Shown: positions 8,577 through 18,759, numbered from the stretch's first letter. The stretch is DNA of 64,000 bases from Streptomyces sp. NBC_01775 (GCF_035917675.1 NZ_CP109104.1:7564001-7628000); one strand, 5' to 3'. The notes: generated by a model not told the origin, from the letters alone. Program-made: numbers and translations.

Positions 8577-11500
8577 GTGGCCGAGTTCTCCGGGATGCCC
8601 GGATTCACGCATCTGCACGTCGCCTCCGGCTTCTCGATGCGCTACGGCGCCTCGCACCCCGAGGCCCTCGCCGAGCGGGCGGCCGAGCGGGGGATGGAGG
8701 CGGTCGCGCTGACCGACCGGGACACGCTCGCGGGTGCCGTACGGTTCGCGAAAGCGACGGCGCGGGCGGGGGTGCGGCCCGTGTACGGGGTCGAGCTGGC
8801 CGTCGGGGAGCGCGCGGCGCGGGGCGGGGAACGGCCCGGCGTCCGCCGCCGCACCCCTGTCAGAGGTGGGGCCTTTGTCGATGAATCGGCACAGCGTGCC
8901 GTCTTCCTCGCCCGGGACGGCGCCCACGGCTGGGCCGAGCTGTGCCGGATGGTCACCGCCGCACACGCGGACGCCGACGGGAAACCGCTGCTGCCCTGGG
9001 AGGCGCTGCGCGGCGAGGCGGTGACCGTGCTGCTCGGCGCCGACTCCGACGTCGGCCGCGCCCTTGCCGCCGGGCGCCCCGACCGCGCCGCCGCGCTGCT
9101 GGGGGAGTGGCGCGAGATCTACGGCGACGCGCTCCGGCTGGCGGTCACCGCCTCCGGCCCGCTGCGCGAGGCCGCCAGGGCGCTGGGCCTGGCAGCGCAG
9201 GAGGGCGTCAAGCCCGTGTTGACCAACGCCGTGCGCTACGCCGACCCCGCGCGGGCCGACGCCATCGAGGTCGCCGATGTGCTCGACGCGGCCCGCCGCC
9301 TGGTGCCCGTCGACCCGCGCAAGGGGCTCGACAACGGCGAGCGCTGGCTGAAGGGGCCGGACGGGATGGCGGAGGCCGCCCAGCGGATCGCCGAGGCGGC
9401 CGGATACCGCCACAACACCGCGCTCCGGCTGCTCGCCCTCACCGAGGAGACCGCGGCCGGCTGCCGCATGGACCCGGAGGAGGACCTGGGTATCGGCCGG
9501 GTGCACTTCCCCGAGCCCTGGCTGGCCGGGACCGGCGGCCACACGGCCGAGCGCGCGCTGCGCTCCCGCTGCGCGGCGGGAATGGTCTCGCGCGGGTACG
9601 AGCGGGAGGGCAAGCGCTGGCGCCGGCTGGAGGACGAGCTGGCCGTCATCGAGAGCCTCGGCTACTCCTCGTACTTCCTGACCGTCGCGCGGATCGTCGA
9701 GGACGTACGGGAGCTGGGGATACGGGTCACCGCGCGCGGTTCGGGCGCCGGATCCCTCGTCAACCACCTGCTGAACATCGCGCACGCCGACCCCGTCGAG
9801 CACGGGCTGCTGATGGAGCGCTTCCTCTCCCCGCGCCGCGCCGTGCTCCCCGACATCGACGTCGACGTGGAATCGGCGCGGCGGCTGGAGGTCTACCGCG
9901 CCATCTTCGAACGCTTCGGCGAGGAGCGGGTGGCGACCGTCGCCATGCCGGAGACCTACCGGGTGCGGCACGCCATCCGGGACGTGGGCGCGGCGCTGGG
10001 CATGGACCCCGACGAGGTCGGCCGCCTCGCCAAGGCGTTCCCGCACATCAGGGCGCGGGACGCGCGCGCGGCGCTGGCCGAGCTGCCGGAGCTGAGGGAG
10101 CTACGGGAACTGCGGGAGACCGGCGGCCCCGGTGCGCACGGGGAGCACTTCTGGGAGCTGGTCGAGGCGCTGGACGGGCTGCCGCGCGGGGTCGCCATGC
10201 ACCCGTGCGGGGTGCTGCTGTCGGACTCCTCGCTGCGGGCCCGTACGCCCGTCGTGCCCACCAGCGGCGAAGGCTTCGCGATGGCGCAGTTCGACAAGGA
10301 GGACGTGGAGGACCTGGGCCTGCTCAAGCTGGACGTACTGGGGGTACGGCTCCAGTCGGCGATGGCGCACGCGGTCGCCGAGATCGAACGGGCCTCCGGC
10401 GAGCGGCTCGACCTGGACGCGGTCCCGGCGGGCGACCCCGCCACCTACGAGCTGATCCGCGCCTCGGAGACCCTGGGCTGCTTCCAGATCGAGTCGCCGG
10501 GCCAGCGCGATCTGATCGGCCGGCTCCAGCCGGAGAACTTCCACGATCTGGTGGTCGACATCTCCCTCTTCCGCCCCGGCCCTGTGGGCGCCGACATGGT
10601 CCGGCCCTTCATCGAGGCCCGGCACGGGCGGCGCCGGATGCGGCTCCCGCACGAAGACCTGGAGCCCGCGCTGCGCGAGACCTACGGGGTGGCGATCTTC
10701 CACGAGCAGGTCATCCGGATCCTCTCGATGCTGACCGGGTGCGACCGGGGCCGGGCCGACGAGGTGCGCCGGGTGCTGAAGGACGACGAGAAGCGCGCGG
10801 CGGCGAAGCTCTGGTTCGAGCGCGCCGCCGGCCGCCGGGGCTACGCGCCCGAAGTGATCGAGCGGTCCTGGGAGATCGTGGAGTCCTTCGGCTCGTACGG
10901 CTTCTGCAAGGCGCACGCGGTGGCCTTCGCGGTGCCGACCTACCAGTCGGCCTGGCTCAAGACGCACCGGCCCGCCGCCTTCTACGCCGGGATCCTCGAA
11001 CACGACCCCGGGATGTACCCCAAGCGGCTGCTGCTGGCGGACGCGCGGCGCCGCGGGGTTCCGGTGCTGCCGCTGGATGTGAACCGGTCGTCGGCTTCCT
11101 ATCAGATCGAACTGGAGTCTGATTCTGGATTGTGGGGACTCCGCCTCGCGCTCTGTGACGTGCAGGGCATCAGCGAGGCCGACGCCGCGCGGGTCGAGGC
11201 GGGCCGGCCCTACGGTTCACTCGCCGACTTCTGGCAGCGGGCCCGCCCGCCCCGCCCGGTGGCCGAACGCCTCGCCCAGGTCGGGGCGCTGGACGCCTTC
11301 GCGCCCGGCGGCAACCGGCGCGACCTGCTGTTGCACATCGCCGAACTGCACCGCGCCCAGCGCGCGAAGGGGGCACGGGAGGGCCAGCTCGCGCTGGGCG
11401 AGGGCGGGAACGGCGGGGGCGCCGGGGACGACAGGGATGCCGGGAGCGGCAGGGGCGGGGAGAAGGGGACCGGGGCGCAGGAGGCCGAGCCCGTACACCT

Positions 11501-12128
11501 GCCCGACCTGGACGGGGACGAGAGGCTCGGCGCCGAACTCGGCGTCCTCGGCATGGACGCCTCCCGGCACCTGATGGCCGATCACACCGCCTTTCTGCGG
11601 GAGTTGGGCGCGCACTCGGCGCGCACCCTGCGCTCGGCCCGGCACGGCGAGACCGTACTGATCGCGGGCGCCAAGGCGGCCACCCAGACCCCGCCGCTCG
11701 CCTCGGGCCGGCGCGTCATCTTCACCACGCTGGACGACGGCACGGGCCTGTCCGACCTCGCCTTCTTCGAGGACTCCCACGAGGCGTGCGCCCACACCGT
11801 CTTCCACTCCTGGCTGCTGCTGGTGCGCGGCGTGGTCCAGCGGCGCGGGCCGCGCAGCCTCAGCGTCGTCGGCTCGGCCGCCTGGGACCTGGCCGAACTG
11901 GTCGAACTGCGCCGCGAGGGCGGCCTGGAGGCGGTCGCGGCCCGGCTGGCGGAACCCCCGGAGGCGCCCGCGGACCCCGAGGACGGACCGGCCCCGGAAC
12001 GCACCATCGAGGTCGCACCCGGCTACGAGATGCACCCCTGGGCCGACCTGCGCCCGGCCGGCGAGTCCGCCGGCTCGCCCAAGGCGCTCCGCAAGATGTG
12101 GCACTCCAGCACGGGGAGCGCGGGATGA
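8577..12128 (+). CDS. dnaE2: Error-prone DNA polymerase III alpha subunit DnaE2 (ImuC)
   Basis: 1,183-residue C-family polymerase of the DnaE2/ImuC class, the catalytic subunit of mutagenic translesion synthesis. The N-terminal PHP domain starts at FTHLHVASGFSMRYGA; the palm contains ARGSGAGSLVNH and the catalytic PDIDVD (residues 425-430); SYGFCKAHAVAFA and a C-terminal OB-fold region follow. It lacks the long C-terminal tau-binding region of replicative DnaE1. A Gly/Asp/Glu-rich insertion lies at roughly residues 935-980. The GTG at 8577 has AGGAGGT 8 nt upstream. It overlaps the ImuB-like gene by ATGA and sits behind an SOS box. Confidence 0.95.
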   Translation: MAEFSGMPGFTHLHVASGFSMRYGASHPEALAERAAERGMEAVALTDRDTLAGAVRFAKATARAGVRPVYGVELAVGERAARGGERPGVRRRTPVRGGAFVDESAQRAVFLARDGAHGWAELCRMVTAAHADADGKPLLPWEALRGEAVTVLLGADSDVGRALAAGRPDRAAALLGEWREIYGDALRLAVTASGPLREAARALGLAAQEGVKPVLTNAVRYADPARADAIEVADVLDAARRLVPVDPRKGLDNGERWLKGPDGMAEAAQRIAEAAGYRHNTALRLLALTEETAAGCRMDPEEDLGIGRVHFPEPWLAGTGGHTAERALRSRCAAGMVSRGYEREGKRWRRLEDELAVIESLGYSSYFLTVARIVEDVRELGIRVTARGSGAGSLVNHLLNIAHADPVEHGLLMERFLSPRRAVLPDIDVDVESARRLEVYRAIFERFGEERVATVAMPETYRVRHAIRDVGAALGMDPDEVGRLAKAFPHIRARDARAALAELPELRELRELRETGGPGAHGEHFWELVEALDGLPRGVAMHPCGVLLSDSSLRARTPVVPTSGEGFAMAQFDKEDVEDLGLLKLDVLGVRLQSAMAHAVAEIERASGERLDLDAVPAGDPATYELIRASETLGCFQIESPGQRDLIGRLQPENFHDLVVDISLFRPGPVGADMVRPFIEARHGRRRMRLPHEDLEPALRETYGVAIFHEQVIRILSMLTGCDRGRADEVRRVLKDDEKRAAAKLWFERAAGRRGYAPEVIERSWEIVESFGSYGFCKAHAVAFAVPTYQSAWLKTHRPAAFYAGILEHDPGMYPKRLLLADARRRGVPVLPLDVNRSSASYQIELESDSGLWGLRLALCDVQGISEADAARVEAGRPYGSLADFWQRARPPRPVAERLAQVGALDAFAPGGNRRDLLLHIAELHRAQRAKGAREGQLALGEGGNGGGAGDDRDAGSGRGGEKGTGAQEAEPVHLPDLDGDERLGAELGVLGMDASRHLMADHTAFLRELGAHSARTLRSARHGETVLIAGAKAATQTPPLASGRRVIFTTLDDGTGLSDLAFFEDSHEACAHTVFHSWLLLVRGVVQRRGPRSLSVVGSAAWDLAELVELRREGGLEAVAARLAEPPEAPADPEDGPAPERTIEVAPGYEMHPWADLRPAGESAGSPKALRKMWHSSTGSAG

Positions 12129-13168
12129 ACGGCCGGACGGGACGGACGGGACCGGACGGTGCGGCCCCGGAGCACGAACCGCACGTGCTGTACGTCCACT
12201 TCGGCGCCCGCGTGCGCGAACACCCCGAGCGCTACGAGGCGCTGCTCGCGCTCCTCACCGACATCACCCCCGTCGTCCAGCCGCAGCCGCCGGAGGCCGC
12301 GCTCGCCGATGTCCGCGGCGCGCTGCGGTACTTCGGGCGAGACGCGGTGGGCCTCGCCCAGCTCGTACGGCTGCGCGCGCTCGCCCTGCACGGCACCGAC
12401 TGCGCCGTCGGGGTGGCCGCCAGCCCGCTGCTCGCCCGGATGGCCGCGACCGCCGGGCCGCCGGAGTCCGGGCGGGTACGCGAGGTGCGGCCCGAGGAGG
12501 CGGCCGGGTTCCTCGACCGCAGGCCCGTCGCCGCGCTGCACGGGGTCGGCCCCGCCACGGCCCGGACGCTGTGCTCGTACGGCCTCGACAGCGTAGGCCG
12601 GGTCGCGGCAGCGCCGCCCGCCACGCTCCAGCGCATCCTCGGCGCCGTACCGGGGCGCCGGGTGCACGAGTGGGCGCGCGGCATCGACCCCACGCCGGTG
12701 ACCCCTACAGCGCCGGCGCGCTCGGCCGGAGCGGAGCACCGCTTCGGCCACGACGAACTGGACGCGGGACAGCGGCGGCGGGCGCTGCTCACGCTCGCCG
12801 ACGAACTGGGCTTCCGGATGCGTACGGAACGGCAGGTGGCGCGAGGCCTGAGCCTCACCGTCCGCTACGCCGACCGCTCGGCCACCACCCGGACCCGAAG
12901 GCTGGCCGAACCCACCGCGCACACCCCGACTTTGGCCGCCACGGCCTATGCCCTGCACGACGCGCTGGGCCTCCAGCGGGCCCGGGTGCGGGGGCTGGCG
13001 CTGCGTGTCGAGGAGCTGACGGCGGCCGAACTGGCCACGCATCAGCTCTCGTTCGAGGCGCGGGACGAGAAGGCCCGGCGCGCGGAGGCGGCGGCCGACC
13101 GCGCCCGCCACCGCTTCGGCGCGGACGCGGCACGCCCGGCCGGGGGGTGGGGGAGAGCGGCGGCCTGA
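12125..13168 (+). CDS. ImuB-like, catalytically degenerate Y-family polymerase
   Basis: 347 residues, translationally coupled to dnaE2 (ATGA overlap). The Y-family fold is recognisable from the helix-hairpin-helix VAALHGVGPATARTLCSYGL and the little-finger region. The catalytic acids are absent: the first-motif Asp is replaced (YVHFGA, His25), and the usual DE pair appears as ADVRG (Asp62-Val63). Only about 37 residues separate these motifs, against roughly 95 in active DinB, so much of palm/fingers is missing. HQLSF (residues 306-310) resembles a beta-clamp-binding peptide. All this fits ImuB, the adaptor linking DnaE2 to the clamp. No ImuA' gene is nearby. Confidence 0.85.
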   Translation: MNGRTGRTGPDGAAPEHEPHVLYVHFGARVREHPERYEALLALLTDITPVVQPQPPEAALADVRGALRYFGRDAVGLAQLVRLRALALHGTDCAVGVAASPLLARMAATAGPPESGRVREVRPEEAAGFLDRRPVAALHGVGPATARTLCSYGLDSVGRVAAAPPATLQRILGAVPGRRVHEWARGIDPTPVTPTAPARSAGAEHRFGHDELDAGQRRRALLTLADELGFRMRTERQVARGLSLTVRYADRSATTRTRRLAEPTAHTPTLAATAYALHDALGLQRARVRGLALRVEELTAAELATHQLSFEARDEKARRAEAAADRARHRFGADAARPAGGWGRAAA

Positions 13169-13240
13169 AGCGCGGCCGAAGGCCGAAGCGGCCACCCGGT
13201 GCGACGGTGCGCTGTCAGGGGCCCGTGCCAGCATGCGGAC

Positions 13241-15079
13241 ATGGGTTTCTTTGACGATCTCGTCGTGGAGGAAGAGCCGGGGAAGGAGCCGCCCCGCGTG
13301 CTCGAACTGGGGCCTCCCACACCGGAGTCACTGTCCGACCGTCCGCCGGAGGACTGGTATCTGCCCGCCGTGCTGCCGCGCCGTACACATGCCGGCGCGG
13401 GTCCGCACGCGCGGGTGATGCTCACCGGCCTGTCCGTGTGGCCGGGCGCGGTGACGCTCCATCTGGTCGCCTTTCTCCGCCGCATGGAGACAAGGGGTTT
13501 CGGCTTCCGTCCAGAGCGCGAACGCGCGGGCGGGCTCAGAGCCGGGCTGCTGCTCGGGGACGGGCTGAGGGTGACGACGATGGACGGCGACCCGTGGCCC
13601 CCTCCGCGCGGCAGAGGGCGGCCGTACACCCTGACCAGCCACGGCGGGCACGGCGGCGGCTTCAGGACCGAGGTGGACCTCCTGCTCTCCGCGCTGCCGC
13701 CCGAGGGGCCGTTGACGCTGGTGATCGAGTGGCCCGGCCAGGGCGTGCCCGAGACCCGGACGGACCTGGACGCGGCGGAGATACGCGCCGCCGCCTCCGA
13801 GGCGCTGGAGATATGGCCCGGACTGGGCACCCCCGTGCCCGACCCGGACCCGGACCCGGAAGCGGGCCAGAACACGGAGGCGGAGGCGGACCCGGACCCG
13901 AACGCGGAGGCCGGTGAGACCGTCTCCTTCGGCTTGGTCAGCGCCGGGCCCGACGACATCCTGGCCCCCGCGCCCGAGGATCTTCTGACGGGCCCGCTCC
14001 GGCGGCTGTTCGCGCGGGCGGACCCGGACCCGGACCCGGAGCCCGACCCGCACCGCTACGATCCGCGCCCCGACTGGGACGGGATGCCCCCGGACGGCTG
14101 GAGCGATCCGCGTCTCGTACGCGTACGGCTCGACGCCGGTGCCGACCCCCACTGGGCGGGCGAGGCCGAGGACGATGAGGGGCGCACCCTGCTGCACTAC
14201 GCGGTGGAGAGGGGTGCCCCCGCTGAGGTGCTGACCGAACTGGTGCGGCACGGCGCACAGGTGGACGCCCCCGACGAAGAGGGGGTGACTCCGCTGTGGG
14301 AGGCGGTCTGCGAGAGCGCGCCCGAGATGTGCGAGACGCTGCTGGCGGCGGGCGCCGATGCCTGGCGGCCCTGTATGGACGGGTGGACCCCGGGCCGGCT
14401 GGCGCTCACCCATCCCGTGCTCGCCCCGCTCTTCGAGAGCCTGCCGGGGACCGTGCCGCTCACCGAGGAGGAGCGCGCGGCGCAGGCCGAGGCAGACCGG
14501 CTCATCGAGGTCTTCCGCGCGGTTGAGCACACGGAAGGTGCCGGCTTCGCGTTCGTGGCGGGGGACAGCGAGGAGGACATCCTCCGCAAGCTGGGCTCCG
14601 ACCCCGCGACGTGCCCGGTGCTCGACCTGAACCGCGAGCCGGGCCCGCACGGCACGGGCCCCGGCGGCTTCGACCCCGGAGACCACGAGGAGAGCCAGTA
14701 CTGGGTCGGAGTCACCGGGGTGGAGGGCGGCTGTGTCATCACCCAGCCGATGGGATACGTCCCCGAGGACGCCCGCTTCCTGAAGAAGATCTCCCCGGGC
14801 ACCGTCGCCTACGGCGTCTACTTCAACCCCAAGGGCGGCACGTTCGGGACGCTCGCGCGGGACGGGAAGGAGAAGAAGCACGAGGAGATCGGCCTCCGGC
14901 CCTTCGAGGGGGACCCGCCCGAGTTCTACCGCTTCCGCTTCTGGGAGAGCGGCGAGAACGCCCCCCACTGCGCCGCGCCCCTCGCCTACGCCTGCGCCAT
15001 GGCGGGTATGGCCTTGACCGACGCGGCGCCGTTGACGGGCCCGCCTCGCCGCTGGGTCCGGATCCCGTACAAGCCGTAG
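13241..15079 (+). CDS. Ankyrin-repeat protein of unknown function
   Basis: 612 residues, no signal peptide. Residues ~1-190 are an unrecognised domain starting MGFFDDLVVEEE. A Pro/Asp-rich linker contains two DPDPDPE runs. Two or three ankyrin repeats follow (about residues 310-400: GRTLLHYAVERGA, GVTPLWEAVCES, DGWTPGRLA). The last ~200 residues form another domain (GGCVITQPMGYVPED, FYRFRFWESGEN) that I do not recognise. The ATG at 13241 gives the most protein-like start. It begins 72 bp after the ImuB-like gene on the same strand but is probably a separate unit. Confidence 0.82.
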   Translation: MGFFDDLVVEEEPGKEPPRVLELGPPTPESLSDRPPEDWYLPAVLPRRTHAGAGPHARVMLTGLSVWPGAVTLHLVAFLRRMETRGFGFRPERERAGGLRAGLLLGDGLRVTTMDGDPWPPPRGRGRPYTLTSHGGHGGGFRTEVDLLLSALPPEGPLTLVIEWPGQGVPETRTDLDAAEIRAAASEALEIWPGLGTPVPDPDPDPEAGQNTEAEADPDPNAEAGETVSFGLVSAGPDDILAPAPEDLLTGPLRRLFARADPDPDPEPDPHRYDPRPDWDGMPPDGWSDPRLVRVRLDAGADPHWAGEAEDDEGRTLLHYAVERGAPAEVLTELVRHGAQVDAPDEEGVTPLWEAVCESAPEMCETLLAAGADAWRPCMDGWTPGRLALTHPVLAPLFESLPGTVPLTEEERAAQAEADRLIEVFRAVEHTEGAGFAFVAGDSEEDILRKLGSDPATCPVLDLNREPGPHGTGPGGFDPGDHEESQYWVGVTGVEGGCVITQPMGYVPEDARFLKKISPGTVAYGVYFNPKGGTFGTLARDGKEKKHEEIGLRPFEGDPPEFYRFRFWESGENAPHCAAPLAYACAMAGMALTDAAPLTGPPRRWVRIPYKP

Positions 15080-15139
15080 CGCACGACGCACGGGCTCGCC
15101 GCCCTGGCAGCCCGGCCACGGCGGCGGGCCTCGCGCCCG

Positions 15140-17440
15140 TCACGCCGCGGTGCGGAACCTCCGCAGGCGCAGGCTGTTGCCGACGACGAAGACCGAGGAG
15201 AAGGCCATCGCGGCTCCCGCGATCATCGGGTTCAGCAGCCCGGCGGCGGCGAGCGGCAGGGCCGCGACGTTGTAGGCGAACGCCCAGAAGAGGTTGGACC
15301 GGATCGTGCCCAGCGTCTTGCGTGCGAGCCGGATCGCGTCGGCGGCGGCCCGCAGGTCACCGCGTACAAGGGTGAGGTCGCCCGCCTCGATCGCCGCGTC
15401 CGTGCCGGTGCCCATCGCGAGCCCCAGGTCGGCCTGGGCGAGCGCTGCGGCGTCGTTGACGCCGTCGCCGACCATGGCCACCGAACGCCCCTCGTCCTGA
15501 AGCTTCTTGACGACGCTGACCTTGTCCTCGGGCATGACCTCGGCGATCACGTCCTCGGCGTCGATGCCGACCTCGGCGGCAACCGTCTCGGCCACGGCAC
15601 GGTGGTCGCCGGTCAGCAGCACGGGCCGCAGGCCCAGGCCGCGCAGCCGCCGGACGGCCTCGGCGCTGGTCGGCTTGATGGCGTCGGCGACCTCCAGGAC
15701 GGCGCGGGCCGTCCCGTCCCAGGCCACCGCGATGGCGGTGCGCCCCGCCTGCTCGGCCGCCGCCTTGGCCTGCGCCAGTTCGGCGGGCAGTTCCATCGCC
15801 CGGTCCCTGAGCAGCTTCTCGCGCCCGACCAGCACCGCGTGCCCCTCGACGATGCCCTGGACGCCGAGCCCGGGGACATTGGCGAAGTCCTCGGGGGCGG
15901 GCAGGGCGCCGTACCGCTGGGTCGCGCCCTTGGCCACCGCCCGGGCGATGGGGTGCTCCGAGGCGCCCTCCAGCGCGCCCGCCAGCCGCAGGACCTCTTC
16001 CTCGGTGGCGCCCTCGGCCCCGTCCGCCACGTGGACGGCCAGCAGGGTCATCTCGCCGCTCGTCACGGTGCCGGTCTTGTCGAGCACTATGGTGTCGGCC
16101 CTGCGGGTGTTCTCCAGCACCTCCGGGCCCTTGATCAGGATGCCGAGCTGGGCGCCGCGGCCGGTGCCGACCATCAGCGCGGTCGGGGTGGCCAGGCCCA
16201 GCGCGCAGGGGCAGGCGATGATCAGTACGGCGACGGCGGCGGTGAACGCCGCCGTCAGCCCGGCCCCGCTGCCCAGCCAGAAGCCGAGGGTGCCGAGCGC
16301 GAGCGCGATCACCACCGGCACGAAGACCGCGGAGACGCGGTCGGCCAGCCGCTGGGCCGCGGCCTTGCCGTTCTGGGCGTCCTCGACCAGTTTCGCCATC
16401 CGCGCGAGCTGTGTGTCGGAGCCGACGCGGGTGGCCTGGACCACCAGCCGCCCGCCCGCGTTGAGGGTGGCGCCCGTGACCGGGTCACCGGTGGTGACCT
16501 CGACGGGCACGGACTCACCCGTCAGCATCGAGGCGTCGACGGCCGAGCTGCCCTCGGCCACCGTGCCGTCGGTGGCGATCTTCTCGCCGGGGCGTACGAC
16601 GAAGCGGTCGCCGACGGCCAGCTCCTCGGTGCGGATGAGCACCTCGCGCCCATCCCGCAGGACGGTCACCTCCTTGGCGCCCAGCTCCAGCAGCGCCCGG
16701 AGGGCCGCGCCCGCGCGGCGCTTGGAGCGTGCCTCGAAGTAGCGGCCCGCCAGGATGAAGGCGGTGACCCCGGCGGCGGCCTCCAGATAGATGTTGCCGG
16801 CGCCGTCCGTGCGCGCGATCGACAGCTCGAAGGGGTGCGTCATCCCCGGCTCGCCCGCCGTGCCGAAGAACAGCGCCCACAGGGACCACAGCATCGCCGC
16901 CGAGGTGCCGACCGAGATCAGGGTGTCCATCGTGGCCGCGCCGTGCCGGGCGTTGACCCAGGCCGCGCGGTGGAAGGGCCAGGCGCCCCAGACCACGACG
17001 GGCGCCGCGAGCGTGAGCGAGAGCCACTGCCAGTAGTCGAACTGGAGAGCCGGGATCATCGCCATCGCGATCACCGGTACGGCCAGGACGGTGGAGCCCG
17101 TCAGCCGCTGCCGCAGTGGCGTGAGCTCGCCGTCGTCCTCCTCCTCGCCGCTGCCCTCACCCGCCGCTTCGTCGTCCGTCCCCGTGCGGGCGGGGGCCGG
17201 AGGGGCGGCCGTGTAGCCGGTGGCCTCGACGGTGGCGATCAGATCGTCGACCGCGACCCCGCCCTCGTAGCTGACCTTCGCCTTCTCCGTCGCGTAGTTG
17301 ACGGAAGCGGTGACCCCGTCCATGCGGTTGAGCTTCTTCTCGACGCGGGCGGCGCACGAGGCGCAGGTCATCCCGCCGATCGCCAGCTCGACCTCGGCAC
17401 CGCCGGTGCGTCCGGCGTCCTGAGTGGTGGTGGTCGTCAT
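15140..17440 (-). CDS. copA: Copper-exporting P1B-type ATPase
   Basis: 766 residues. One N-terminal heavy-metal domain (GMTCASCAA, Cys26 and Cys29), then the transmembrane CPC metal site in [13 protein letters not shown], phosphorylation motif [10 protein letters not shown], an HP motif in SEHPIARA, and [10 protein letters not shown]. Together these mark a Cu(I) exporter in the cytoplasmic membrane. AGGAGG precedes the ATG. A CsoR-type palindrome 41 bp upstream, and the divergent His-rich gene with its own copy, indicate copper-responsive derepression. Confidence 0.96.
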   Translation of the reverse strand: MTTTTTQDAGRTGGAEVELAIGGMTCASCAARVEKKLNRMDGVTASVNYATEKAKVSYEGGVAVDDLIATVEATGYTAAPPAPARTGTDDEAAGEGSGEEEDDGELTPLRQRLTGSTVLAVPVIAMAMIPALQFDYWQWLSLTLAAPVVVWGAWPFHRAAWVNARHGAATMDTLISVGTSAAMLWSLWALFFGTAGEPGMTHPFELSIARTDGAGNIYLEAAAGVTAFILAGRYFEARSKRRAGAALRALLELGAKEVTVLRDGREVLIRTEELAVGDRFVVRPGEKIATDGTVAEGSSAVDASMLTGESVPVEVTTGDPVTGATLNAGGRLVVQATRVGSDTQLARMAKLVEDAQNGKAAAQRLADRVSAVFVPVVIALALGTLGFWLGSGAGLTAAFTAAVAVLIIACPCALGLATPTALMVGTGRGAQLGILIKGPEVLENTRRADTIVLDKTGTVTSGEMTLLAVHVADGAEGATEEEVLRLAGALEGASEHPIARAVAKGATQRYGALPAPEDFANVPGLGVQGIVEGHAVLVGREKLLRDRAMELPAELAQAKAAAEQAGRTAIAVAWDGTARAVLEVADAIKPTSAEAVRRLRGLGLRPVLLTGDHRAVAETVAAEVGIDAEDVIAEVMPEDKVSVVKKLQDEGRSVAMVGDGVNDAAALAQADLGLAMGTGTDAAIEAGDLTLVRGDLRAAADAIRLARKTLGTIRSNLFWAFAYNVAALPLAAAGLLNPMIAGAAMAFSSVFVVGNSLRLRRFRTAA

Positions 17441-17480
17441 CGCTCCTCCTGGACAAGGGTGTCGCGGCCACTACTGTGTC

Positions 17481-17497
17481 ATACCCTTCGGGGGTAT
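17481..17497 (-). promoter_or_regulatory. CsoR-type copper operator upstream of copA
   Basis: Perfect inverted repeat ATACCC-N5-GGGTAT, 41-57 bp before the copA start; it matches the known actinobacterial CsoR operator core. Confidence 0.82.
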
Positions 17498-17565
17498 CGG
17501 TAGCGCCGGGATCATGTATACCCCCACCCCCTATTGAACGCAAGGCGCTCCAGGGCTTGAATTGC

Positions 17566-17580
17566 TACCCCCTAGGGGTA
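17566..17580 (+). promoter_or_regulatory. CsoR-type operator upstream of the His-rich gene
   Basis: TACCCCCTAGGGGTA has perfect 6-bp arms and ends 65 bp before the ATG at 17646. A run resembling a half-site lies at 17518-17533. It pairs with the copA copy, so both divergent genes probably share CsoR control. Confidence 0.8.
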
Positions 17581-17645
17581 TCTTGTGCTGTGGGTTCGCC
17601 CCGTCCGGGGCGGCACGCTGGGGAAGATCCGTCCAAGGGGGCACC

Positions 17646-18728
17646 ATGAACACCGCAGTCAAGATCGCAGCCTTCGGTACCGCGCTCGCCGCCACGTTCG
17701 GCACCGCCTACGGCGCGGGCAAGGGGCTCGGCCCCCTGGGCACCGACGCCGAGCCCGAGTCCGTGGCACGGCACGGCGCGCACGGCGAGGAGAGCGGCGG
17801 GGCAGGGGGCGACGGGGGTGGGTCGCACGGCGGCAAGGGCGCCGGTGCGCACGGCGGCCACGGGCCGGACGGGAACGCGGAGGCGGCGGGCGCCGCCCGG
17901 CCGGGGGGCCTCGCGCTCACGGAGCGGGGGTACGCGCTGGAGTTGAAGACCCCGCGCGTCCAGGCGGGCAAGAAGGAGGAGCTGCGCTTCACCGTGCGCG
18001 ACACCGAGGGCAAGAAGGTCACCGCGTACAAGAAGGAGCACGACAAGGAGCTGCACCTCATCGTCGCCTCCCGGGACCTGTCCACCTTCCGGCACCTGCA
18101 CCCGAAGCGCTCCGCCGACGGCACCTGGAGCACGGCCGTCAACCTGCCCAGGGCGGGGGGCTACCGCCTGTTCGCGGACTTCACCCCGGACGCCAAGGAG
18201 GCGAAGGGCCGCACGCTCGGCGCCGACCTGGCCGTGGCGGGCCGCTACCACCCCGAGAGCCTGCCCGTGCCCGCCCGCACGGCCACCGTCGACGGGTACG
18301 AGGCCCGCCTCGACGGCGGGCTGGAGCCCGGCAAGGCGCGCGAGCTGAAGCTCAAGGTCTCCAAGGGCGGCAAGCCCGTCACCGACCTCCAGCCCTATCT
18401 CGCCGCGTACGGCCACCTGGTGGCGCTGCGCTCCGGTGACCTGGGCTATCTGCACGTTCATCCGAACGGGGAGCCCGGCGACGGCCGGACGCGCCCGGGT
18501 CCGGAAATCTCCTTCACCACGACGGCGCCGAGCGCCGGCGCGTACCGGCTCTTCCTGGACTTCAAGCACGACGGCAAGGTCCGCACGGCCGCCTTCACGG
18601 TGCACGCGGGCGGCAAGGGCGACGCGGCAGCCAAGGGTGACGCGGCGGAAGGCAAGGGTGACGGAGGCGGCGAGGAGGGGGCGGGCGGCCACGAGGACGT
18701 GGGCGGCGCGGGTGCGCACCGGCACTGA
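17646..18728 (+). CDS. Exported His-rich protein, copper-associated
   Basis: 360 residues. The N-terminus (MNTAVKIAAFGTALAATFG) looks like an uncleaved anchor or signal peptide. A long His/Gly/Glu/Asp-rich stretch (~residues 38-85, ARHGAHGEESGG, HGGKGAGAHGGHG) and a His-rich C-terminus (GAHRH) suggest metal binding. Between them are beta-rich repeats containing LHLIVASRDLSTFRHLHP and YLHVHP, which recur as two similar halves. The gene is divergent from copA and has a CsoR-type palindrome upstream. I infer an extracytoplasmic copper-binding or buffering role; no enzyme motif is visible. Confidence 0.85.
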   Translation: MNTAVKIAAFGTALAATFGTAYGAGKGLGPLGTDAEPESVARHGAHGEESGGAGGDGGGSHGGKGAGAHGGHGPDGNAEAAGAARPGGLALTERGYALELKTPRVQAGKKEELRFTVRDTEGKKVTAYKKEHDKELHLIVASRDLSTFRHLHPKRSADGTWSTAVNLPRAGGYRLFADFTPDAKEAKGRTLGADLAVAGRYHPESLPVPARTATVDGYEARLDGGLEPGKARELKLKVSKGGKPVTDLQPYLAAYGHLVALRSGDLGYLHVHPNGEPGDGRTRPGPEISFTTTAPSAGAYRLFLDFKHDGKVRTAAFTVHAGGKGDAAAKGDAAEGKGDGGGEEGAGGHEDVGGAGAHRH

Positions 18729-18759
18729 ATTCGTTCAGCGCGGATACTGGTCAAGCCTG

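Noticed and set aside
8517..10046. Long minus-strand open frame opposite dnaE2
   Set aside because: It is a GC-bias shadow: no family features, and dnaE2 on the plus strand is unambiguous. The same applies to the long opposite-strand frames at 2261-3247, 15602-17503, 42997-44664, 44469-46145, 50863-52857, 52535-54931, 60368-62410 and 62059-63933.
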